The notes under the pieces were generated by a model, which made no database searches, was not told the origin of the DNA, and saw nothing but the letters and a program-made list of their open reading frames with translations. Shown one piece after another: positions 42,487 through 50,786 of a stretch of 64,000 nt of DNA. Position 1 is the stretch's first letter, and the number at the start of each line of letters is the position of its first letter. A program made the translations under genes and the position numbers. This DNA is from an uncultured Spirochaetales bacterium (GTDB lineage: Bacteria; Spirochaetota; Spirochaetia; Sphaerochaetales; Sphaerochaetaceae), in assembly GCA_944392695.1 (NCBI GenBank), contig CALXXN010000004.1, forward strand, positions 62,001-126,000, given 5' to 3'.

Positions 42487-43196
42487 AGGCCGTGATTGCT
42501 GGAACCGGTGTCGACCGCCTGCTTTGTGGGCTCACCCGTGCATCGGTCGATACGAAATACTCGATGGGGGAGGTCGAGTACTTCATCAAGGACGGTATTG
42601 TCATACTCCCCCGCCATAAGGCCGACCACTCGGTCTCGCCAAGCCTGATCAACTACAAGGCGAACATCTGGGCACTCAAGGAGCTCGGGGTCACTGATGT
42701 CATCGGACTTTATGCTGTCGGATCGATCACCAGCCGCCTGACACCAGGTTCCTTCGGCCTTGTCGCCGACTACATCGATTTCTCCGGGCGCGGGCTGACC
42801 TTCTTCGATGGGCTTGACAACCCACTGCGCCATGCAGGCATGGTGAATATCTTCGACCCGGCCTTGCAGCAGCGTTTCTCAAGCGCCGCCTTCAAGCGTG
42901 GTGAGAAGAGGATCGGCATAGGCAATGTCTATGTGACGACAGCAGGACCCAGGCTTGAGACCGCGGCTGAGATCCGCGCCTTCCGCAGCCTTGGTGCTGA
43001 CATTGTCGGCATGACGCTTGCAAGCGAGGCCAGCCTGCTCGCGGAGATCGGAATGCGTTTCTGCCCGGTCGCCTTCTCAATCAACTGGGCGGCAGGCCTG
43101 GACGAGGAAGGGGTCTCCTTCCTTGAGGACGAGTCGGTCGAGCGCCTCTCAAGGAAGCTCCTGGAGATCTCGATCGACGCGCTCTCATCCCTCTAG
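42483..43196 (+). CDS. MTA/purine nucleoside phosphorylase family protein
   Basis: 237 residues, PNP/MTAP family II. Motifs: PRHKADHSVSPSLINYKANIWALKELGV, LYAVGSI, TTAGPRLETAAEIRAFRSLGADIVGMTLASEASLLAE. Expected to split a purine nucleoside such as MTA or methylthioinosine into base and (thio)ribose-1-phosphate, which would be the substrate of the preceding MtnA-like enzyme. The canonical N-terminal GIIGGSG loop appears as AVIAGTGVD. GTG start overlapping the upstream stop. The 3' end overlaps convergent potD by 4 nt. Confidence 0.82.
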   Translation: MKAVIAGTGVDRLLCGLTRASVDTKYSMGEVEYFIKDGIVILPRHKADHSVSPSLINYKANIWALKELGVTDVIGLYAVGSITSRLTPGSFGLVADYIDFSGRGLTFFDGLDNPLRHAGMVNIFDPALQQRFSSAAFKRGEKRIGIGNVYVTTAGPRLETAAEIRAFRSLGADIVGMTLASEASLLAEIGMRFCPVAFSINWAAGLDEEGVSFLEDESVERLSRKLLEISIDALSSL

Positions 43197-44230
43197 TCCA
43201 TATAGCGGATTGGCTCCCAGAGCTTGTTGTACATGTCGAGGTCCTCTCCAAGGTCGGCAATCACCTCATAGCCTTCAAGGTCCTCTGCCGTATAGAGGGG
43301 TGTGGTCTCCATGTAGGCTGCTGCTGCTGTGTTCGTCGTCGGTGGGAAGCTGAACTCGTCAAGGAAGATGGCGTAGTTCTCCGGCTCATGTATGAAGTTG
43401 ATGAACTGGTGGGCCAGCTCCTTCTCCGGTGCGTCCTTCAGGATGACCATGTTGTCGATGTACATCGACCCACCTGTCTCTGGAAGGAAGAAGTCGACCT
43501 TCTCCAGCTCCTCGGCGCTCATCTCCGCGATGATGTTCTCCGCATAGCAGTGCACGACGGCGAACTCACCACGGGCGAAGGACTTCGCGAAGCTCTCTGC
43601 ATCGAACTTCACGATATTTGGCTTCCACTCATCCGCCACCAGCCTGGCCGCTTCCTGCACCTCGTCAGGGGAGGTGCTGTTGTTCGAGTAGCCCAGTGTC
43701 TTCAAGGCATCCCCCATGACCTCCCTCATGTCATCAAGGAGTGTCATGCGCCCTGCAAGGCGTTCATCAGCGAAGATCATCCAGCTGCGCTCGTAGTCTG
43801 GAGGCGCGAGGGTGGTGTTGACTGCGATGCCAGCGGCCCCCATGAAGTAGGGGACGCTGTACTCCATGCCAGGGTCATAGGTCGCGACCTGTTTCACGAT
43901 GTCTGGGATGTACTGGAGGTTTGGTATCATGGCATGGTCGATTGGTGCGAGCATGCCGAGCTTGATCATGATGCTCGTGTAGTCGGCAGAGGGGAACACG
44001 ATGTCATAACCACGTCCTCCACCGGCCTGTAGTTTTGCGAACATCTCCTCGTTGGAGGAGAAGTAGTCGATCACTACATCGCAATCGTATTCCTCCTCGA
44101 AGGCCGTGATGACCTCATCAGGCATGTAGTAGGTCCAGTTGTAGATGTGCAGCGTCCTGGTCCCATCACCTCCACAGGAGGAGAGGAGGGTGAGTGCTGC
44201 TGCCAATACGAGTGAGAGGATTCTTGTCAT
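43193..44230 (-). CDS. potD: PotD, spermidine/putrescine-binding lipoprotein
   Basis: 345 residues with a lipobox (LTLLSSC). The mature start is followed by LHIYNWTYYMPDEVITAFEEEY, the PotD/PotF hallmark, and then GYDIVFPSADYTSIMI, YSVPYFMGAAGIAVN and AYMETTPLY. It captures polyamines for the PotABC importer. It lies 10 nt downstream of potC and is the last gene of potABCD. Which polyamine is bound cannot be told from the sequence. Confidence 0.92.
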   Translation of the reverse strand: MTRILSLVLAAALTLLSSCGGDGTRTLHIYNWTYYMPDEVITAFEEEYDCDVVIDYFSSNEEMFAKLQAGGGRGYDIVFPSADYTSIMIKLGMLAPIDHAMIPNLQYIPDIVKQVATYDPGMEYSVPYFMGAAGIAVNTTLAPPDYERSWMIFADERLAGRMTLLDDMREVMGDALKTLGYSNNSTSPDEVQEAARLVADEWKPNIVKFDAESFAKSFARGEFAVVHCYAENIIAEMSAEELEKVDFFLPETGGSMYIDNMVILKDAPEKELAHQFINFIHEPENYAIFLDEFSFPPTTNTAAAAYMETTPLYTAEDLEGYEVIADLGEDLDMYNKLWEPIRYMD

Positions 44231-44240
44231 GTACGACTCC

Positions 44241-45029
44241 TTAGGCTGAGGCCGCGAAGGACTTCAGGAAACGGCGGAAGATGAAGGCCAGGGCCATGCT
44301 GGCAAGGATCAGTATGAGGGAGAGCGCGTTGATCACAGGGCTCACCCCATAGCGGATGGAAGAGTAGACATAGAGTGGCAGTGTGGCGCTTCCCGGACCT
44401 GAGACGAAGAAGGTGATCACGAAGTCCTCTATGCTCATCGTGATGGCCATCAGGAAGCCGGACAGGACACCTGGCATGATGGAGGGGACCACGACGCGTA
44501 GCATGGCGCCCTTCCTGTCCTCACCGAGGTCCCGGGCCGCCTCTATTGTCGAGAAGTCGAACTCATCGAGCCTTGAGTCGACCAGGAGGTAGGTGAAGGG
44601 GAGGTTGAATGTCGTGTGGGCCGCATAAATCGTGAACATGCCAAGTGGTAGGTTGATGCTTGAGAAGAAGATCAGCATCGAGATGCCGATGATCACATCA
44701 GGCAGGATCATTGGCAGGTAGGTCGCCACCTTGATGTAGCCAGAGAGTTTGAACGACCACCACTTCAAGCCTATCGCGGCAGCCGATCCGATCACTGTGG
44801 CTGTAAGCGATGAGGTGAGTGCTATGATGATGCTGTTCCAGAAGGCCCTCCACAGGTCATGTGATGAGGTGAAGAGTTCTTCGTACCACTGCAGGGAGAA
44901 GCCCTGCCAGGTCATGCCGTGTCCGCTGTTGAACGAATAGGCGGCGACGACGATCAGTGGCATGAACAGGAAAAGCATGACGAAGAAGAGGCAGAGCTGG
45001 GAGAAGCGGGGTGCGTGGACCTTCCTCAT
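44241..45029 (-). CDS. potC: PotC, polyamine ABC transporter permease
   Basis: 262-residue membrane protein, six predicted helices, with the EAA loop EAARDLGEDRKGAMLRVVVPSIMPG that contacts PotA. ATG 45029 overlaps the potB stop (ATGA). The frame stays open far upstream through potB, but that part is a shadow with no membrane or permease signature. Confidence 0.93.
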   Translation of the reverse strand: MRKVHAPRFSQLCLFFVMLFLFMPLIVVAAYSFNSGHGMTWQGFSLQWYEELFTSSHDLWRAFWNSIIIALTSSLTATVIGSAAAIGLKWWSFKLSGYIKVATYLPMILPDVIIGISMLIFFSSINLPLGMFTIYAAHTTFNLPFTYLLVDSRLDEFDFSTIEAARDLGEDRKGAMLRVVVPSIMPGVLSGFLMAITMSIEDFVITFFVSGPGSATLPLYVYSSIRYGVSPVINALSLILILASMALAFIFRRFLKSFAASA

Positions 45030-45886
45030 GTCCTCACCTCCTTGGACTTCTTGTCCTTCCTCCCGCCTCGGAGCACTGTGAGGACGCCAATCAATGATAC
45101 CAGGGTGAGTATGACTGAGAAAGCGCTTGCAAGTGGCCAGTTGCGTGTCTTCTGGACTTGGTCGACGATGATGTTGCCCACCATGGTGCTGCCCATGCCT
45201 CCGACGAGGAGTGGTACGGTGTAAGCACCGAAGACCGGGATGGCGGTGAAGACCAGTGCTGTCGTGATACCACTGCGTACCGATGGGAGCATGATGCGCA
45301 CCAAGGCGCCAAGCTTGGATGAACCAAGGTCGCGTGCCGCATCGACAAGGGTGAAGTCGAAGCGGTCGAAGGCGGTGAAGAGGGGGAGTATGGCGAAGGG
45401 CAGGTACATGTAGACCAGCACGAGGATGACTGCGAAGAGGTTGTAGATCAGGTGCAGCGGTTCCTTGATGATGCCAAGCGCCAGGAGGATGTTGTTGACC
45501 AGCCCCTCTGTGGAGAGGAGGTTGATCCAGGCGTAGATCCGGATCAGGCTGCTCGTCCAGAAGGGTATGATCGTCAGGAAGAGGAAGAGCGTCTGGTGGC
45601 GGGAGCGTGCGATCGCATAGGCCGTGGGCAAGGCGAGGGCGAGGCAGGTCAGTGTGGCGAGGATGCTGGTCCAGAGGGTGCGCAGTGTGACTGCGATGAA
45701 GTCCGGGTCCAGGACCTGGCGGTATGCGTCGAAGGAGGGCTCCCATTCGACACCGCCGTAGAGCCCCTTCTTGAGGAAGGAGTATGTGACGATGATCAGC
45801 AATGGCACGGCGAAGAAGAGCGTGACCCAGAGGCCCATCGGGGCGGCGAGCATGATACCTGCCTTGTCCTTCCTAGGTTTCCTCAT
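45026..45886 (-). CDS. potB: PotB, polyamine ABC transporter permease
   Basis: 286 residues, six helices, EAA loop DAARDLGSSKLGALVRIMLPSVRSG. ATG 45886 lies inside the end of potA (14-nt overlap) with GAGGAG upstream. Pairs with PotC in the membrane. Confidence 0.93.
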   Translation of the reverse strand: MRKPRKDKAGIMLAAPMGLWVTLFFAVPLLIIVTYSFLKKGLYGGVEWEPSFDAYRQVLDPDFIAVTLRTLWTSILATLTCLALALPTAYAIARSRHQTLFLFLTIIPFWTSSLIRIYAWINLLSTEGLVNNILLALGIIKEPLHLIYNLFAVILVLVYMYLPFAILPLFTAFDRFDFTLVDAARDLGSSKLGALVRIMLPSVRSGITTALVFTAIPVFGAYTVPLLVGGMGSTMVGNIIVDQVQKTRNWPLASAFSVILTLVSLIGVLTVLRGGRKDKKSKEVRT

Positions 45887-47009
45887 GCCACTCCTCCTTG
45901 ACTAGGTAGCCGTCGGCAGGACGCCAGATGACAGAGACCCTGTCCTTCCATTCGATCCCAGGACCTTCCTCAAGGTAGGTCGTATGACTCTTCAGCACCC
46001 GGATCGTGGCGCCTTCATCTGTCTTCACATAGAACTTGCTCTGGTAGCCTGCGTAGACAGGTTCATCCACAATGCCATGGAAACATCCTGGCCCCAGGTC
46101 GACATCCCCTGCCACGATGCGCACCTTCTCAGGCCTGATGCTGAAGTAGAGTCGGCGTCCGTCTTCCACAGGGCCCCAGTCCGTCACCTCGAGTGTGCGT
46201 CCCAGGGCGGGTACGTCAACAGTGATGATCCATTCATCATCCTCCTCATCCCAGCGGCTGGACAGTGCGGTGCAGGGGAAGATGTTGCCTTCTCCTATGA
46301 AGGAAGCGGTGAAGAGCGTGCTTGGTGATTCGTAAATCTCATAGGGCGTCCCTGCCTGCAACAGCCGGCCTTCATTGAAGATCGCCATATGGTCGGAGAC
46401 CGAGAGCGCCTCACCTTGGTCATGGGTGACATAGATGAAGGTGATCCCGACCTTGTCATGGATCTCATCGAGTTCCACAAGGAGGCTCTGTCTGAGCTTC
46501 GCATCCAATGCGGACAGTGGTTCGTCCAAGAGCAGGACATCTGGCTCACAGGCCAGGGCGCGGGCGATCGCCACACGTTGTTTCTGGCCTCCTGAGAGCT
46601 GGCCAGGCTTCTTGTTGTCATGACCTGTGAGCTCTACGAAGCGTATGAGCTCGTCGACACGTTCCTCACGCTCCTCCTTGCCCAGGCCCTTCCGCTTCAG
46701 CGGGAAGGCTATGTTCCCCCTGACCGAGAGGTGGGGGAAGAGGGCGAAGTTCTGGAAGACCATGTTGCAGGGCCTCTTCTCAGGCGGCAGCCGCAGGACC
46801 GAGGTCCCATCGAAGAGCACCTCTCCTTGGTCGGGTTCCTCGAAGCCTGCGATGATCCTCAAGAGCGTCGTCTTGCCACAACCCGAAGGACCCAGCAGCG
46901 AGAAGAACTCCCCTGGGGCGATGTCGAGGCTGACATCATCAAGCGCCTTGAAAGAACCGAAGCTTTTTGTGATGTGTTGTATTGAGATGGCACTGCCCTT
47001 GCCCTGCAA
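45873..47009 (-). CDS. potA: PotA, polyamine ABC transporter ATPase
   Basis: 378 residues. Walker A LLGPSGCGKTTLL, signature QLSGGQKQRVAIARA, Walker B VLLLDEPLSALD, H-loop YVTHDQGEAL, and a C-terminal TOBE regulatory domain (SIRPEKVRIV region). Starts at TTG 47009 with GGAGG about 9 nt upstream; no ATG precedes the first conserved strand. First gene of the pot operon; promoter TGTTACACT at 47035-47043. Confidence 0.94.
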   Translation of the reverse strand: MQGKGSAISIQHITKSFGSFKALDDVSLDIAPGEFFSLLGPSGCGKTTLLRIIAGFEEPDQGEVLFDGTSVLRLPPEKRPCNMVFQNFALFPHLSVRGNIAFPLKRKGLGKEEREERVDELIRFVELTGHDNKKPGQLSGGQKQRVAIARALACEPDVLLLDEPLSALDAKLRQSLLVELDEIHDKVGITFIYVTHDQGEALSVSDHMAIFNEGRLLQAGTPYEIYESPSTLFTASFIGEGNIFPCTALSSRWDEEDDEWIITVDVPALGRTLEVTDWGPVEDGRRLYFSIRPEKVRIVAGDVDLGPGCFHGIVDEPVYAGYQSKFYVKTDEGATIRVLKSHTTYLEEGPGIEWKDRVSVIWRPADGYLVKEEWHEET

Positions 47010-47034
47010 GTCCTTACGCCTCCTTCTTATTGGA

Positions 47035-47043
47035 AGTGTAACA
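47035..47043 (-). promoter_or_regulatory. Extended -10 promoter of potABCD
   Basis: Minus strand TGTTACACT about 25 nt upstream of the potA TTG. It is 31 bp from the divergent -10 at 47075-47083. Confidence 0.55.
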
Positions 47044-47074
47044 CAGTCCTGACCTGTTTCCAGTCCTCAGTTTC

Positions 47075-47083
47075 TGTTAGGAT
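47075..47083 (+). promoter_or_regulatory. Extended -10, predicted leaderless promoter
   Basis: TGTTAGGAT, a 6-nt spacer, then the ATG at 47090. Confidence 0.62.
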
Positions 47084-47089
47084 AGGCTC

Positions 47090-47656
47090 ATGCTCCATTC
47101 TTTCACACATTGGCTTTCAGAGAACCCCTCATTCATCGGACCACTTGCCGGCATCGGCTCATACCACAGGGTGCTTGCCGCAGGCCCCTTCTCGTTGCCC
47201 GCAGCCGCCACCATGGCCCTCGACAGGCCGGCATCGGAGGTCCAGGCGCTGTGCGCAGATGAAGGACTCAGGGCGGACTTCAGGTCTTCCTTCGACCCAG
47301 AGGGCAAGGTTGTCTTCACCGAGGTGCTATCTGGAACCTATGACCTCGTCTATGCCCCGTTGTATCCTTCCTTCATCGGCAAGAGGGAGCTGACAGGCTT
47401 CCTTTTCGATGTCCATGACAGCCTTGAGAAGAAGGGCTCCTTCATCTTCTCCTTCCTCGACAGCCCACGTGTCCAATTGGAATCAGAAAGCCTGCCGCTC
47501 TGGTTCGATGATTCGATCAAGCTCCCTGTGAGGCGTTACACGGTGGATGACATGCTGCGCTCCCTGCTGACGATAGGCCTTGGCATAAGGAGCATTGATG
47601 AAACCAGTGTGGAAGGTCTTGGACATGTGATCGACCTTGAATGCACAAGACTGTAG
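47090..47656 (+). CDS. Hypothetical protein, weakly methyltransferase-like
   Basis: 188 residues. The segment YDLVYAPLYPSFIGKRELTGFLFDVHDSLEKKGSFIFSFLDS resembles strands 4-5 of a class I methyltransferase fold, and the first 60 residues contain GPLAGIGSYHRVLAAGPFSLPAA. The canonical SAM-binding GxGxG is not present, so catalysis is doubtful. It sits divergently from potA and has a predicted leaderless start. No other family recognised. Confidence 0.55.
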   Translation: MLHSFTHWLSENPSFIGPLAGIGSYHRVLAAGPFSLPAAATMALDRPASEVQALCADEGLRADFRSSFDPEGKVVFTEVLSGTYDLVYAPLYPSFIGKRELTGFLFDVHDSLEKKGSFIFSFLDSPRVQLESESLPLWFDDSIKLPVRRYTVDDMLRSLLTIGLGIRSIDETSVEGLGHVIDLECTRL

Positions 47657-47682
47657 TTTGTGTGGAGTCCTTGTGAACCATA

Positions 47683-47710
47683 TTGCAAAAAGCCATCAAT
47701 CCGATACATT
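47683..47710 (+). promoter_or_regulatory. Promoter of the 47736 membrane-protein gene
   Basis: TTGCAA (47683-47688), a 16-bp spacer and TACATT (47705-47710). Confidence 0.5.
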
Positions 47711-47735
47711 AGCCTCAGTGACAGGAGGAAATCTC

Positions 47736-48170
47736 ATGAGGAAAAGCACAATAGCGACACTGATCGTTGCAATATGTCTGATCGCGCTAGGCTTCATCCT
47801 GGTTGGAGCCGGCGTTGCCGCAAGTTATGACAAGACGGAGTACCACTTTGGTCCTTCCATATACTTCGAGTCGACTTTCACGACCCATACATTGCACTCA
47901 AGGCTCCTGACGACCTTTGGCCAGATGAGCTTCCTGCTCGGCATAGCAGGTGTCTTCCTTTTCGCCTATCTCGCGATCCGCAATCCAAAGGAACGCAATG
48001 ACAAGAAGGTTGATGCTGGAGATGCCCGTGAAGCCAGGCAGGAGCGTCCGTATGAACCTGTGAGGCCACGCCCCTCAAGGGCTGAAGAGCCCATCGATGT
48101 CGAGGAGAAGGTTCCCGAGGCCCCCCAGCCTGAGGAGACGGCTACCAAGACAGACGACCAGCAAGCCTGA
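47736..48170 (+). CDS. Two-helix membrane protein with charged tail, unknown function
   Basis: 144 residues. Helix 1 is TIATLIVAICLIALGFILVGAGVA and helix 2 is MSFLLGIAGVFLFAYLAI. A cytoplasmic tail of about 55 residues rich in Glu, Arg and Pro follows. ATG 47736 has AGGAGG 8 nt upstream; a longer frame from 47637 is rejected. No family recognised. Confidence 0.65.
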   Translation: MRKSTIATLIVAICLIALGFILVGAGVAASYDKTEYHFGPSIYFESTFTTHTLHSRLLTTFGQMSFLLGIAGVFLFAYLAIRNPKERNDKKVDAGDAREARQERPYEPVRPRPSRAEEPIDVEEKVPEAPQPEETATKTDDQQA

Positions 48171-48181
48171 CACCAACTCAA

Positions 48182-48203
48182 GTGGCCCCAGCGATGGGGC
48201 CAC
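48182..48203 (+). terminator. Strong hairpin after the membrane-protein gene
   Basis: GTGGCCCCA-GCGA-TGGGGCCAC, a perfect 9-bp stem. The following GATTGTAT is only weakly T-rich. Confidence 0.5.
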
Positions 48204-48226
48204 GATTGTATCCAACGGTGTTCACA

Positions 48227-48262
48227 TCCTCCCTGCAAAGTTCGTATCCTTCATGCGGAGGA
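48227..48262 (+). promoter_or_regulatory. Anti-SD/SD inverted repeat flanking a -10 element
   Basis: TCCTCC (48227-48232) and GGAGGA (48257-48262) are inverted repeats. TATCCT (48245-48250) lies between them, so transcription would begin at about the SD, leaving out the left arm. Confidence 0.4.
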
Positions 48263-48266
48263 GCTT

Positions 48267-49274
48267 ATGACAAGGATCCCTTACAGTGAGATGCACTCCC
48301 TCTTCAGGGAGGTCTTCATACAGCGTGGTCTTGATGATGAGAGGGCCACGCGTCTGGCGACCATCATCGCCGACAACAGCCGTGATGGTGTCTACACCCA
48401 TGGTCTGCACCGCTTCGCCCGTACTGTCCATGAGATCGAGGATGGTGTCATCGACAAGGAGGCGAGGCCTGCGGTGGTCTCGTCCTTTGGCTCCATCGAG
48501 TGCTGGGATGGTGGTTTCGGCATCGGACCACTTGGTGCCTGGGATGCGATGGCCAGGGCTGTGGAGCTTGCCCACCAGCATGGCGTAGGTCTTGTCGCCA
48601 TCGGCCGCAACAACCACTGGCTCCGTGGAGGCACATATGGCCTTGAAGCTGCTGATGCCGGCTGTATCTCGATCTGCTGGTCGAACACGAAGCCGAACAT
48701 GCCTGTCTGGGGTGGGGCCACTCCCCTTGTCGGAAACAACCCACTGATCATCTCCGTACCAAAGGATGATGGCGCCCACTTCGTCTTTGATGCGGCCATG
48801 AGCCAGTACTCCTACGGCAAGCTGGAGGAGTACAGGTTGAAGGGAGAGGACCTGCCTTTCCCCGGCGGATTCGACAAGGATGGCAAGCTCACCGTGAAGC
48901 CTGCCGACATCGAGGAGACGGGCCGTGTCCTTCCAATTGGTTACTGGAAGGGCAGTGGACTTTCCCTCGCCCTCGACCTGGTCGCAACCGCACTGTCAGG
49001 TGGCCTCTCAGTCACAGAGATTGGAAAAGAGGGCGCGGAGCGTGGACTGACCCAGGTCATGATCGCCATCGACCCGGCGAAGCTTCGTAGCAAGGAAGCC
49101 GTTGAAGCCCTCGTCGGGCCCATCCTCAAGTCAGTCACAGAATCCAGGAGTCTTGATGGAAGGGCTGTCCGCTACCCAGGCCAGAGGCTCTTCACCACAC
49201 GACGTAAGAACCTTGAGAACGGCGTGCCAGTGGTCGACCAGGTCTGGCAGGAGGCCCTTGCCTTGAGGCGTTGA
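48267..49274 (+). CDS. Malate/lactate/ureidoglycolate dehydrogenase family (YiaK-like)
   Basis: 335 residues of the Ldh_2 family, NAD(P)-dependent reductases of 2-keto acids. Motifs: NSRDGVYTHGLHRF (catalytic His), AIGRNNHWLRGGTYG, NTKPNMPVWGGATPLVGNNP and GYWKGSGLSLALDLVATALSGG. The closest pattern is 2,3-diketo-L-gulonate reductase (YiaK/DlgD). A YhcH/YiaL-type protein encoded two genes downstream supports a sugar-acid catabolic setting. GGAGGAG precedes ATG 48267. Confidence 0.85.
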   Translation: MTRIPYSEMHSLFREVFIQRGLDDERATRLATIIADNSRDGVYTHGLHRFARTVHEIEDGVIDKEARPAVVSSFGSIECWDGGFGIGPLGAWDAMARAVELAHQHGVGLVAIGRNNHWLRGGTYGLEAADAGCISICWSNTKPNMPVWGGATPLVGNNPLIISVPKDDGAHFVFDAAMSQYSYGKLEEYRLKGEDLPFPGGFDKDGKLTVKPADIEETGRVLPIGYWKGSGLSLALDLVATALSGGLSVTEIGKEGAERGLTQVMIAIDPAKLRSKEAVEALVGPILKSVTESRSLDGRAVRYPGQRLFTTRRKNLENGVPVVDQVWQEALALRR

Positions 49275-49308
49275 GGTGCAAAGTGTGCTAAAAAACATCT
49301 TTCATCCG

Positions 49309-49340
49309 TCCTCCTGTGGGTTATAATCAAAACAGGAGGA
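49309..49340 (+). promoter_or_regulatory. Promoter inside the loop of an SD-masking inverted repeat
   Basis: TCCTCCTGT (49309-49317) and ACAGGAGGA (49332-49340) are perfect inverted repeats. TATAAT (49322-49327) lies in the 14-nt loop. The right arm is the SD for the ATG at 49347. Confidence 0.6.
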
Positions 49341-49346
49341 ACGCTA

Positions 49347-49991
49347 ATGGAGAAAAGCAAGATCATCTACACCATCGGACGCCAGTTTGGAAGTGGAGGC
49401 CGCAAGGTCGGACGGACCCTGGCTGAGCGTCTTGGCATACCTTATTACGACAAGGAGCTCCTGGCCATCGCCGCCAAGGACAGCGGACTGAGCGAGTCCT
49501 TGTTCCAGAACGCTGATGAGAAGCCGACCTCGTCGCTCCTCTATTCCCTCGTCATGGGCAACTACCCAATGGCCTCAGGTGCCATTGGCTTCAATGAAAT
49601 GCCCCTCAACGACCAGCTCTTCCTGATCCAGTCCAAGACGATCAAGAAGCTGGCTGACGCAGGCAGCTGCGTCATGATCGGACGCTGCGCCGACTATGTC
49701 CTGCGTGACAAGGCTGATGTGATCTCCATCTTCATCCATGCCCCACTCGAAGCCCGTGTCCACCGTGCGGTCAATGTCTACGAGGTCCCCAAGGACAAGG
49801 CGGAGGACATCTGCCTCAAGAACGACAAGACCAGGGCCAACTTCTACAACTACTACTCTGACAAGAAGTGGGGCATGTGCCGCACTTACGACCTCTCCCT
49901 CGATTCCTCGGTGCTTGGCATCAATGGCTGTGTCGACCAGATCCTCGCCTTCACCGAAGCCGCCTGCGCCCACAAGGGGGATGACATTTGA
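49347..49991 (+). CDS. Cytidylate kinase-like family protein
   Basis: 214 residues. The P-loop variant is YTIGRQFGSGGRKVGRTLAERLG, followed by PYYDKELLAIAAKDSG, CVMIGRCADYVLRD and HAPLEARVHRAVNVY with a lid-like KNDKTRANFYNYYSDKKWG. This matches the uncharacterised cytidylate_kin2 family found widely in anaerobes rather than true Cmk. AGGAGGA lies 6 nt before the ATG. The YhcH-like gene overlaps the stop. Confidence 0.82.
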   Translation: MEKSKIIYTIGRQFGSGGRKVGRTLAERLGIPYYDKELLAIAAKDSGLSESLFQNADEKPTSSLLYSLVMGNYPMASGAIGFNEMPLNDQLFLIQSKTIKKLADAGSCVMIGRCADYVLRDKADVISIFIHAPLEARVHRAVNVYEVPKDKAEDICLKNDKTRANFYNYYSDKKWGMCRTYDLSLDSSVLGINGCVDQILAFTEAACAHKGDDI

Positions 49992-50380
49992 CCCTTTTTG
50001 ACACCTTGGGCCAGTTGGAGACCTACGTGCCAGCCTTTCCTGCGCTGGCACGCATCATCTCCGTGATGGACCGCAGCCTGCCATACGATCAGGAAGATGG
50101 GACATACAGCTGCCCTGAAGACGACTCGGTGACCTACCTGGTGACGAGTGCGACCTCATCGCCCCATGGGCATCCATTCTCAGTGAAGGATGGCACGCTC
50201 TCCATGATAGTCGCCCTTGATGGTGAGGAGATCGTATCCAACCTCGACTCCACATCTGTCTTCACGATGATCGAGGGGCGTTTCCTGATCCTCGGTCCCG
50301 GTGATTACAAGCGGGGTGTGATGACCAACCTTCCTGCCCACTTCAGAGATGTGAGGTTCACATTTCCAGAAAGAACCTAG
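49988..50380 (+). CDS. YhcH/YjgK/YiaL family protein (DUF386)
   Basis: 130 residues from TTG 49988, which overlaps the kinase-like stop with AAGGGGG about 8 nt upstream. The cupin-like beta pattern is visible (GTYSCPEDDSVTYLVTS, MIVALDGEEIV, FTMIEGRFLILGPGDYKRG), with the C-terminal pattern seen in YiaL-type proteins. It is shorter than usual (about 150) and the common metal-binding EVHR segment is replaced by SSPHGHPFSV, so the assignment is moderate. Association with YiaK-like dehydrogenase suggests sugar-acid metabolism. Confidence 0.55.
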   Translation: MTLFDTLGQLETYVPAFPALARIISVMDRSLPYDQEDGTYSCPEDDSVTYLVTSATSSPHGHPFSVKDGTLSMIVALDGEEIVSNLDSTSVFTMIEGRFLILGPGDYKRGVMTNLPAHFRDVRFTFPERT

Positions 50381-50786
50381 TCCTTGGTCTGGTTTTTGTG
50401 GGGAGGGGAAAGCAGTGTGTGCTTCATATGGCTGAGGGCTTTTACTGCAGATGCATGTAGGATGATGGGCGGCCCGCGTATTCAACCCATCCCGCGTCAG
50501 TGGATGCGCTACCTGCTTCATGTACTGTAAAGTCCCATGAACCAGATGGTGGCTGGAGTAGCATTGGCCATGCCTGATACAAACTCCTGTTGGGTTGCGG
50601 GTTTGATGGCATCACCATCCAAGACTTTCATATCCTGCTGGTAGCACGCCGATCCTGCTCTTTTTCAAAAAGGCGTGATTTGCATGAAGGAAAGGAAAAT
50701 GGTTGTGAGACGGATATGTTGACAGGTGGAAATATTGCCCAAATAATAAATCCAAGGTCTGCAAATGTATTCGCCAGGGAGGGAGA
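50381..50786 (+). other. Intergenic region with promoter for the TM2 gene
   Basis: No gene seen in about 400 bp. TTGACA (50719-50724), a 17-bp spacer and AATAAT (50742-50747) form a good promoter. The leader of about 33 nt is purine-rich with AGGGAGGG before the ATG. The first 300 bp show no repeat or RNA motif that I recognise. Confidence 0.55.

Noticed and set aside
45030-45746. A 239-codon upstream extension of potC in an alternate frame
   Set aside because: It is a His/Pro/Arg-rich shadow of potB; PotC starts with an ATGA overlap at 45029.
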